A stretch of DNA of 29,632 bases from Proteiniphilum sp. UBA1403 (GTDB lineage Bacteria; Bacteroidota; Bacteroidia; Bacteroidales; Dysgonomonadaceae), in NCBI GenBank assembly GCA_002305715.1, contig DBQD01000005.1, positions 1-29,632 on the forward strand, written 5' to 3'. A model generated the notes under the pieces. The model was given only the letters and a program-made list of their open reading frames with translations. It had not been told where the DNA came from and made no database searches. The translations under genes were made by a program, and so were the position numbers. This document shows positions 23,484 through 29,632 of the stretch, in pieces; position 1 is the stretch's first letter, and every line of letters starts with the position of its first letter.

Positions 23484-25034
23484 ATGGCCGTAAACAGTCC
23501 CAATTCTCCTCGTCAGAAGATGATCAACCTGATGTATCTGGTGTTCATCGCCATGCTTGCCCTCAATGTCTCGGTCGAGGTATTAGATGGATTCCGGTTA
23601 GTGGACGACAGTTTAGGCGACACTTCCCTCACCATGCAAGAGCGGAACACCCAAATAATGGCGGAGCTGGAAGCCTACAACAGGTTGAATCCGGAGAAAG
23701 CTGGAATTTGGTACGACAAAGGAGTGCAGGTGCGAACAATGAGCGATTCACTCACCCAGTATATTGCATCACTGAAACAGAAGATGGTGCAACAAGCAGA
23801 TGGCAAAAAGGGAGATTTAGCAAACATCAAACACAAAGAGGACTTGGAAGCAGCTTCGGTGGTGATGCTATCACACATTGGAGGAGAAGGGAAAAAACTG
23901 CGCGAATCGATTGTTCAATACCGAGAGACCGTGAGTAGCATGGTAACCGATGCTTCTCGAAAAAGTATCATACAGCGTAGTCTCCAAACTGTTTCCAAAA
24001 CAGGCAACAAGAGTTGGGAGGAATCCCTTTTTGAACACATGCCACTGGCGGCAGCAGTGACTATTTTGTCTAAGTTGGAGAACGATGTCCGTTCTGCTGA
24101 AGGAGAGGCTTTATTGAACATGCTGAATAGCATCGACTCGGAGGAGTTCAGAATGAACAGTTTAAATGCCAAACTTATTCCCGAGTCGGATGTGGTAATT
24201 CAAGGAGGGACTTACAATGCTCGGGTCATCCTTGCAGCAGAAGACACCACCCGACGTCCCATTCTTACCCTAAAAGGCATTACACAACAGACTTCAGTAA
24301 ATGGCACCTTCTCACTTCCAGCCAACAGTACCGGTACCTTTCCAGTAGAAGGCTTTTTAGAGTTAGCCGGGAAAGAAGGCACAACGGAAAAATATCCCTT
24401 TTCAGGTAGCTATACTGTAGTAGAGCCCATGGCGACCATTGCTCCCTCTTTAATGAATGTACTCTATGCAGGCATCGACAATGAGATTTCCATCTCAATA
24501 CCCGGTTTCGCTCCGCAGGATATAAATGCGATCATTACAAACGGAGAGTTGAATCGCAGGGGAAACAAATGGTTGGTTCGCCCTAACGCTGTCGGTCAAG
24601 ATGTGACCATTTCGGTTTCCGTCCGTACTGAAGGAGACCAGGTACAACAGCTTGCTTCGCAGCATTTCAGGGTACGTGCACTCCCCGACCCCTCACCCTA
24701 CTTGGAGTACCGTGACAACAACGGTATTATGGTTAGTTTGAAAGGTGGCAGTATTTCCAAAGCAACATTGTTGAACAGTGAAGGTGTAAAAGCGGCCATC
24801 GACGATGGTATCCTCCACGTGCCCTTCCAAGTAAAAAGCTTCCGGACACTATTTTTCGACTCCATGGGTAACGCCATACCCGAAGTATCCAATGGCAGTC
24901 GTTTCTCCGACCGACAAAAAGAACAGATCAGGCGACTTTCTCGCGGCAATTATTTCTATATCTCTGGGGTACGGGCGACCGGTCCCGATGGAACGGAGCG
25001 CGAGATTGCGGTGATGGAACTGAAAGTGAATTAA
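23484..25034 (+). CDS. porM: Type IX secretion motor/periplasmic protein PorM/GldM
   Basis: 516 residues. The short cytoplasmic N-terminus SPRQKMINLMYLVFIAMLALNVSVEVLDGF carries R10, the residue that pairs with the PorL intramembrane glutamate. One membrane helix (about 17-33) follows, then a long periplasmic part with a helical domain (about 35-220) and several beta domains. PorM spans the periplasm and passes motor energy to the PorK/PorN ring. Length and N-terminal signature fit the family. It lies between porL and porN, with 12 and 23 bp gaps. Confidence 0.95.
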   Translation: MAVNSPNSPRQKMINLMYLVFIAMLALNVSVEVLDGFRLVDDSLGDTSLTMQERNTQIMAELEAYNRLNPEKAGIWYDKGVQVRTMSDSLTQYIASLKQKMVQQADGKKGDLANIKHKEDLEAASVVMLSHIGGEGKKLRESIVQYRETVSSMVTDASRKSIIQRSLQTVSKTGNKSWEESLFEHMPLAAAVTILSKLENDVRSAEGEALLNMLNSIDSEEFRMNSLNAKLIPESDVVIQGGTYNARVILAAEDTTRRPILTLKGITQQTSVNGTFSLPANSTGTFPVEGFLELAGKEGTTEKYPFSGSYTVVEPMATIAPSLMNVLYAGIDNEISISIPGFAPQDINAIITNGELNRRGNKWLVRPNAVGQDVTISVSVRTEGDQVQQLASQHFRVRALPDPSPYLEYRDNNGIMVSLKGGSISKATLLNSEGVKAAIDDGILHVPFQVKSFRTLFFDSMGNAIPEVSNGSRFSDRQKEQIRRLSRGNYFYISGVRATGPDGTEREIAVMELKVN

Positions 25035-25057
25035 TAAAACAACAAGTCGACGAAAGA

Positions 25058-26047
25058 ATGCATACAACTATGAAAACCCGTTTATTCTTTATTTTTCTAC
25101 TAATACTGATACAAACCGTTGCACTATTCTCACAATCCACGGCTAGGGAGCGCATAGAACAACGTCGTCAACGTGATTACAATCTACAGGTAACCTCCAA
25201 GGTAAGTTCTTCTCAATTACAGAACTTACCCGAAGAAGAAATTATCTCCAACTCCCGCTGGTCGCGCATCATATATCGATACCTCGACCTTACCAAAGAG
25301 GCCAACACTCCGCTTTATTATCCGGAGATACCATCTGGTGAAAGCAGAAATCTCTTCACGCACATCTTCCATCTTTTGGAAAATGGTTCAATTATGGCCT
25401 ATGAATACCTCGACGGGAGGGAAGAATACACGGAAGAAAATAAGATCGACTGGCAGGAGTTTATCGACCGATTTAACATCTACCATGATACAGTGAACGG
25501 CAACATCTTGGTGAACGATGCCGACATACCCTCGCGCGAAGTGTTGGGTTATTACGTGAAGGAAATCTATTATATGGAGAAATCCACTTCCGCCTTTCGT
25601 GTGAAGACGCTCGCAATCTGTCCGATACTTCATCGCATAGAAAACTTTGATGCCGTCTCCACACGCTATCCCCTCTTCTGGATACCATACAGTGAAATCG
25701 AACCCTATACGCGACAAATTCCTGTGATGGCATCTTCCCTCAATAACAGCCTACTCGGCACAATCGACGATTTCTTCCAGCAACGGAGATACAAAGGGGA
25801 GATCTATAAGACAGGCAACTCGCGCAACCTCTTAATTGCACAATACACCTCCTCACCTGAGGAGATGAAGGCTGAGCAGGAACGGATTGAAAAGGAACTG
25901 ACGGACTTTGAAAGAAACCTGACCGCAGATAAATCAGGCAGAATAAGTCAACCAACCCAGCAACAAAATCGCTCCAACAAACGTCTAACCTTGAGATCGC
26001 AATCTACTCCAAGTGCAAGCCAATCCATGCGCGATAGACGGTACTAA
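25058..26047 (+). CDS. porN: Type IX secretion ring protein PorN/GldN
   Basis: 329 residues with an N-terminal signal peptide (KTRLFFIFLLILIQTVALFSQS). The mature protein has the family segments WSRIIYRYLDLTKEANTPLYYP, LFTHIFHLLENG and VLGYYVKEIYYMEKSTSAFRVKTLAICPI. The C-terminus is Gln/Ser/Arg-rich and probably flexible. PorN binds PorK in the periplasmic ring. The annotated ATG at 25058 gives MHTTMKTR; the ATG at 25070 (MKTRLFFIF) makes a more standard signal peptide and is likely the true start. Last gene of the porP-K-L-M-N block. Confidence 0.93.
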   Translation: MHTTMKTRLFFIFLLILIQTVALFSQSTARERIEQRRQRDYNLQVTSKVSSSQLQNLPEEEIISNSRWSRIIYRYLDLTKEANTPLYYPEIPSGESRNLFTHIFHLLENGSIMAYEYLDGREEYTEENKIDWQEFIDRFNIYHDTVNGNILVNDADIPSREVLGYYVKEIYYMEKSTSAFRVKTLAICPILHRIENFDAVSTRYPLFWIPYSEIEPYTRQIPVMASSLNNSLLGTIDDFFQQRRYKGEIYKTGNSRNLLIAQYTSSPEEMKAEQERIEKELTDFERNLTADKSGRISQPTQQQNRSNKRLTLRSQSTPSASQSMRDRRY

Positions 26048-26070
26048 ACAAATGGAATGAAAAACTTGTT

Positions 26071-26110
26071 ATCTGTTTGTCGTTCTATTTGTTGCATGTA
26101 ATAAACAGAT
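26071..26110. repeat. Inverted repeat between porN and the DUF1697 gene
   Basis: ATCTGTTT (26071-26078) and AAACAGAT (26103-26110) are perfect 8-bp inverted repeats 24 bp apart, ending 5 bp before the DUF1697 ATG. No T tract follows. It could be a regulator site or leader structure; function unknown. Confidence 0.5.
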
Positions 26111-26115
26111 GAATT

Positions 26116-26655
26116 ATGGTCTATATAGCTCTTTTTAGAGGGATTAATGTGGGTGGTAACAACATTGTGGATATGCGGAAACTAAAAACCACGTTTGAAT
26201 CCCTCGGATTTACGAATGTCACCACCTATATCAACTCCGGCAATGTCCTGTTCAAAGATTCTTTGAAGGAGGAAAAAGAACTAGCGCGTCTGATTGAAGT
26301 TGCTGTAAAAAGGGATTTTCAACTCAATCTAAAGGTTATTGTCATCAACAGCGATCAGTTGAACGCTATTTGTGCGGAACTCCCTTCTACATGGGTGAAA
26401 AATGAAAGTATGCGAACAGATGTTATGTTCCTATGGGAAAAATACGACCGACCGGAGGTGTTAGAGATGATCGAGATTAAACCGGAGGATAACATAAAGT
26501 ATGTCCCCGGTGCAATTTTGTGGAATATTGATGCAAAAGATTACAATCGGAGCGGAATGCGAAAAGTAATCGGTACAGATTTCTACAGACATGTAACGGT
26601 ACGAAATGTAAACACAGTACGCAAATTGCATCAGATAGTATCAGAGAAATATTAA
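26116..26655 (+). CDS. DUF1697 family protein
   Basis: 179 residues beginning MVYIALFRGINVGGNN, with GFTNVTTYINSGNVLFKD, the hallmark of DUF1697. The family is broadly distributed, cytoplasmic and without known activity; its fold resembles a two-layer alpha/beta domain. No signal peptide or membrane segment is present. It follows porN by 68 bp and an inverted repeat. It is not obviously part of type IX secretion, and probably starts a group of unrelated small genes. Confidence 0.9.
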   Translation: MVYIALFRGINVGGNNIVDMRKLKTTFESLGFTNVTTYINSGNVLFKDSLKEEKELARLIEVAVKRDFQLNLKVIVINSDQLNAICAELPSTWVKNESMRTDVMFLWEKYDRPEVLEMIEIKPEDNIKYVPGAILWNIDAKDYNRSGMRKVIGTDFYRHVTVRNVNTVRKLHQIVSEKY

Positions 26656-26710
26656 AGATTCAGTTTTTAGGCAAATCAACTCCCTGAGGAAAAGAGACAA
26701 CAAGAATCAA

Positions 26711-27271
26711 ATGAAAAAAAACAACATCACACAGGAACAACAGACAACGTTGTTTGATATCCTGAAAAAGCGTTTCAATCAACATATGCAACGCCACCCC
26801 GAATTGAAATGGGAGAATGTACAGCAAAGACTAGAGAACAATCAAGATAAACTCTGGTCATTGAACGAGATGGAAGAGACAGACGGAGAGCCCGATGTAA
26901 TTGGCTATAATGCCCAAACGGGCGAATATATCTTTTGTGACTGCTCACCCGAAAGCCCCAAAGGAAGACGTAGCCTCTGCTACGACGAAGCAGCTCTGCA
27001 ATCGCGAAAAGAGCATAAACCAAAAGGTAGTGCATTGGGTATGGCTAAGGAGATGGGCATTGAGGTGCTGAATGAGGAGCAGTACATTAATCTCCTAAGA
27101 CTGGGTGTGTTCGACCAAAAAACATCCAGTTGGATTATCGCACCCAAGGAGGTTCGCGAACGAGGTGGTGGACTATTTGGCGACTCCCGCTATGGTCGCA
27201 CCTTCATCTATCACAATGGCGCCGAGTCCTACTATGCCGCACGAGGCTTCAGAGGTATTCTGAAAGTTTAA
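26711..27271 (+). CDS. DUF4256 family protein
   Basis: 186 residues. DUF4256 signature segments include GEPDVIGYNAQTGEYIFCDCSPESPKGRRSLCYD and RGGGLFGDSRYGRTFIYHNGAESYYAARGFRGILKV. A CDC pair at about 76-78 and another Cys in SLCYD are visible. No export signal. The function is not known. It lies 55 bp after the DUF1697 gene in the same direction, possibly co-transcribed. Confidence 0.88.
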   Translation: MKKNNITQEQQTTLFDILKKRFNQHMQRHPELKWENVQQRLENNQDKLWSLNEMEETDGEPDVIGYNAQTGEYIFCDCSPESPKGRRSLCYDEAALQSRKEHKPKGSALGMAKEMGIEVLNEEQYINLLRLGVFDQKTSSWIIAPKEVRERGGGLFGDSRYGRTFIYHNGAESYYAARGFRGILKV

Positions 27272-27358
27272 GAACAACTACAACACTTTTGCAAAGGTCT
27301 AAATTCAAGCGAAGAGCTACATTATCTGAATCTTACAATTATAATATAATCCTATTAC

Positions 27359-27898
27359 ATGATAACAATAGACGTAGATAAAGAGATTACATTAACACAA
27401 TTGGTGCAAGCAGACGCAAACGATATTTTTATGACGATTGACACTCAACGAGAATACCTAGGGAAATGGTTACCTTTTGTGGAGTTTACCCAAACTGTCA
27501 CAGACAGCGAAAAATTTGTGGAATCTGTCGTAAATGCACCGGAAGATCGATTCGAATATGTATTCGCCATCCGAAAAAGCAATCACTTTGTGGGACTTAT
27601 TGGATTCAAAGACACCGACAAGGTAAATAGAAAAACAGAAATAGGCTATTGGCTTTCTGAAGAAAACCAAAAACAGGGAATCGTCACACGATCGGTTGGC
27701 AAACTATGCGATTTTGCTTTTCAAGAATTGGGTATCAATCGTATTCAAATTAAATGTGCCGTAGACAATCGTGCAAGTAGCAATATTCCAAAGAAACTAG
27801 GATTCAGCTTTGAAGGGATTGAACGACAGGGAGAACTGCTCACCGAGGGATATTATACAGATCTGGAAATATACAGCAAACTGAAATCCGACCTGTAA
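27359..27898 (+). CDS. GNAT acetyltransferase, RimJ/RimL type
   Basis: 179-residue single GNAT domain of the ribosomal-protein acetyltransferase type: FVGLIGFKD (strand 4), EIGYWLSEENQKQGIVTRSVGKLCDFAF (acetyl-CoA loop with Q-x-x-G-I) and VDNRASSNIPKKLGFSFEG (typical N-x-x-S-x-x-x-x-K-L-G-F). It transfers an acetyl group from acetyl-CoA to an N-terminal or small-molecule amine; the substrate is unknown. The 87-bp gap upstream has a CTTTTGCAAAG palindrome but no clear promoter. Confidence 0.9.
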   Translation: MITIDVDKEITLTQLVQADANDIFMTIDTQREYLGKWLPFVEFTQTVTDSEKFVESVVNAPEDRFEYVFAIRKSNHFVGLIGFKDTDKVNRKTEIGYWLSEENQKQGIVTRSVGKLCDFAFQELGINRIQIKCAVDNRASSNIPKKLGFSFEGIERQGELLTEGYYTDLEIYSKLKSDL

Positions 27899-27969
27899 CG
27901 CTGTTCGAGAAATCATCCCTTAAAAAAAACAAATAGGTATTCCATAAGTGGATAGTATATTATTATTTA

Positions 27970-28009
27970 TACCTTTGTTAAACAAGCTACACGAATTTTC
28001 ATAACTTTG
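27970..28009 (+). promoter_or_regulatory. Two candidate -7 boxes before the orphan envelope gene
   Basis: TACCTTTG at 27970-27977 and TAACTTTG at 28002-28009 both match TAnnTTTG. The first leaves about 40 nt of leader before the ATG at 28025 and is more plausible; the second would give an almost leaderless message. No good -33 is seen for either. Confidence 0.4.
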
Positions 28010-28024
28010 ACATAATCTTTTAGG

Positions 28025-29275
28025 ATGATGACTCGCACAATTTATCTAGTCGTACTTCTCTTTTTACTACCATACTCTGTCACACTTCTGGCTCAGCAAA
28101 ACGACTCATTACGGAACGAAATACTCAATCGCCCCGACAGCGACCTTGAAATGATTCTAAAAGGACGCTCACTCACGCTGGAGCACCTACAAAAGGGAGA
28201 TCTCTATGCCTTGAAAGAGGTGAAAGAGTATCTTGCCCATGAAACCGGAAATCCATACAATGCCTACCTGCCCGTGGAATACTGGCTTCTCTCTTTTTGG
28301 ACAGAAGAATATGATATTTTGCTTCAAGAAGCAAAGGAGTTCTCTACTGGCATCGACTGGCAGAATAATGGCAACTGGGTGATGCCTGAAAAATTTCATC
28401 CTTCATCGTTGTTAATTATGGTCTCAAATAATGACCGTCTCTCGAGGGAGTTAGGAAAGAAATCGGCTGAATCGTATCTACCATTGACTATCACCATCGA
28501 TAACACAGATTTGAACAAAGAGGAGAAAGAGTTCCTTAGGTTGTTACTCTATGGAATGCTCTTTTCGCCGCAAGATGTGGAGAACGGAGAAGAGATGGCT
28601 GAACTAAACCAGATGGCTACTGATTTTCTAAAGACATATAAAGGGAGCGAATATGCCGACTATACACGTCGCTTTATACGATACCATTTCAAACCGTCCA
28701 ATTGGGGTTTTGGCTACGAGTTCTTTGTGGGATACAATGCATTCACAGGGGGAATCAGCCGCCATTTTAGCAACAACATGTCTGCTGGCTTTGCGTTCAA
28801 TGCGCTCTATCGCGATTTATATCTCTCACTTCGAATCAATTATGCCGGCACCAAGACCAAACAGGAGATAACCAAAAATAATACCTCTTGGCCAACTGAC
28901 GTCAGAGGATATCTGGCTGGTGCTGATTTGGCTTTGCATTATCCTCTTTACCAAAGTAGAGATTTCAGACTGATGCCATTCATTGGCATTGGAGGGATGG
29001 GGATTGGCCCCACAGATACAGAAATTGACAAGCAACCGGATCTGAAAAACATGAAAGAGTTTTCTACATTCAATTACCTTGCGGGATTGGAGCTACAGTT
29101 GAACAGTTGGGACCAGGAGGTTGATCTTACAAGTACAGGAGGATTGTACCTAGGTATCCGATATACCTATTACATGCCGAACTACAAAAGGAAATATGAC
29201 GCTCTGGAAGGAAATATGCACATGATAACCATCAGTATAGGCGGTTTTGGTCGCCCAATGAAAAGGCATTACTGA
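28025..29275 (+). CDS. Exported protein, putative outer-membrane barrel at the C-terminus
   Basis: 416 residues; I do not recognise a family. A signal peptide (MMTRTIYLVVLLFLLPYSVTLLAQQ) gives an exported protein. Residues about 30-215 look helical and may form an all-alpha, TPR-like domain. From about 220 onward the sequence alternates aromatic, glycine and polar residues (GFGYEFFVGYNAFTGGISRHF, AGFAFNALYRDLYLSLRINYAG, MPFIGIGGMGIGP, GGLYLGIRYTYYMPNYKR), as in small outer-membrane beta barrels. The end MHMITISIGGFGRPMKRHY has no type IX sorting domain. It has its own promoter candidates and no co-directional neighbour downstream. The first ATG pair (28025, 28028) is the natural start. Confidence 0.7.
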   Translation: MMTRTIYLVVLLFLLPYSVTLLAQQNDSLRNEILNRPDSDLEMILKGRSLTLEHLQKGDLYALKEVKEYLAHETGNPYNAYLPVEYWLLSFWTEEYDILLQEAKEFSTGIDWQNNGNWVMPEKFHPSSLLIMVSNNDRLSRELGKKSAESYLPLTITIDNTDLNKEEKEFLRLLLYGMLFSPQDVENGEEMAELNQMATDFLKTYKGSEYADYTRRFIRYHFKPSNWGFGYEFFVGYNAFTGGISRHFSNNMSAGFAFNALYRDLYLSLRINYAGTKTKQEITKNNTSWPTDVRGYLAGADLALHYPLYQSRDFRLMPFIGIGGMGIGPTDTEIDKQPDLKNMKEFSTFNYLAGLELQLNSWDQEVDLTSTGGLYLGIRYTYYMPNYKRKYDALEGNMHMITISIGGFGRPMKRHY

Positions 29276-29278
29276 CTA

Positions 29279-29328
29279 CTCAATTCACCATAAAGAAATG
29301 CATATCATCCATCTGCTCATGAATTGAG
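29279..29328. terminator. Inverted repeat between convergent genes
   Basis: CTCAATTCA (29279-29287) and TGAATTGAG (29320-29328) form a perfect 9-bp inverted repeat with a 32-bp loop, between the end of the envelope gene and inside the last codons of the rhodanese gene. It may help terminate convergent transcription, but the long loop and lack of T tracts make it a weak candidate. Confidence 0.3.
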
Positions 29329-29632
29329 GTTCAAATCAACGCTTGAAGTTATAAAAAACCTCCAGCTTCCACCGTTGTATGCTTTGTAACCTTTATTGAT
29401 AAGAAATTGAGTAGCCTGTTCACTACGTATGCCACTTTCACAAACTACAACTAGTGGAATATCTTGCTGTAAAGTTGTATATTTTCTTGTGAGTTGATCG
29501 AGTGCAATATGTACCGAACCCTCTACATGTCCTGCTTCAAACTCCTCCTCCGTACGTACGTCCAGAAGTAATGCACCTTCGCTCAATCTCTCTTTAAATT
29601 GTTTTTTATGTAAGCACCCGATAAAATCCCCG
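29317..29632 (-). CDS. Rhodanese-like sulfurtransferase domain protein (5' end outside window)
   Basis: The reading frame is open to the window edge, so the gene starts beyond 29632; a TTG at 29586 inside it is not a credible start. The visible part (about 105 residues) is a single rhodanese domain. It has FKERLSEGALLLDVRTEEEFEAGHVEGSVHI, then the active-site loop CESGIRSEQA with the persulfide-forming cysteine, and closes with YNGGSW. Such proteins move sulfane sulfur to acceptors such as cyanide or thiols. The C-terminal 13 residues after GGSW are longer than usual for short family members. Convergent with the preceding gene. Confidence 0.88.
   Translation of the reverse strand, partial: GDFIGCLHKKQFKERLSEGALLLDVRTEEEFEAGHVEGSVHIALDQLTRKYTTLQQDIPLVVVCESGIRSEQATQFLINKGYKAYNGGSWRFFITSSVDLNLNS

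Noticed and set aside
29317..29586. Complete 89-residue rhodanese starting at TTG
   Set aside because: The frame stays open upstream to the window edge and the added residues look like a normal rhodanese N-terminus, so the gene is cut by the edge.

Overview
The window looks like chromosomal core sequence from a member of the Bacteroidetes, most likely Bacteroidales near Dysgonomonadaceae/Porphyromonadaceae. The evidence is: a MurF-alanine racemase fusion, GSCFA, DUF4834 and DUF5063 family proteins, a complete type IX secretion block in the order porP-K-L-M-N, and promoters of the Bacteroidetes form TTTG-N19-TAnnTTTG. The genus is inference. I see no rRNA, tRNA, insertion sequence, phage or CRISPR.

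Layout. (1) 1-3730, minus strand: a murF-alr / GSCFA operon closed by an intrinsic terminator at the left edge. Behind it lies an apparent ~70-nt small RNA gene (about 3640-3752) with its own promoter, palindrome and terminator. (2) 3833-6152, minus strand: a tightly overlapping operon of a DUF5063 protein, a DEDDy 3'-5' exonuclease and an RlmI-type 23S rRNA methyltransferase. (3) 6159-6504: divergent promoters; the rightward one feeds a leader with a terminator hairpin (candidate attenuator). (4) 6505-11504, plus strand: rimP-nusA-infB. (5) 11505-14400: an OmpH/Skp chaperone, glutamate racemase, CvpA-like membrane protein and phosphatidylserine decarboxylase, following a ~200-bp gap that holds two identical 8-bp GC palindromes. 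(6) 14503-20123: a lipid block, with phosphatidylserine synthase, DUF4834, an alpha-oxoamine synthase, a zinc-ribbon threonine-synthase-like PLP enzyme, an SDR and a two-module VOC protein, closed by a strong terminator at 20159-20197. (7) 20280-26047: the type IX secretion core porP, a possible 26-codon ORF, porK, porL, porM, porN. (8) 26116-29632: smaller accessory genes (DUF1697, DUF4256, GNAT acetyltransferase, an orphan envelope protein) and, on the minus strand, a rhodanese gene cut by the right edge.

How it fits together. Most genes serve envelope building (D-Ala, D-Glu and UDP-MurNAc-pentapeptide supply; PE synthesis; an amino-lipid; OMP chaperoning; type IX secretion) or translation and RNA metabolism. 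The most interesting part is region 6. The alpha-oxoamine synthase + threonine-synthase-like enzyme + SDR trio matches the logic of sulfonolipid (capnine) synthesis: cysteate synthase, cysteate acyltransferase, keto-reductase. Sphingolipid synthesis is the main alternative. Sulfonolipids have been tied to gliding and surface function in Bacteroidetes, and this block sits directly upstream of the type IX secretion operon. Specific substrates cannot be fixed from sequence alone. Positions, motifs and hairpins were read by eye; no searches were run.
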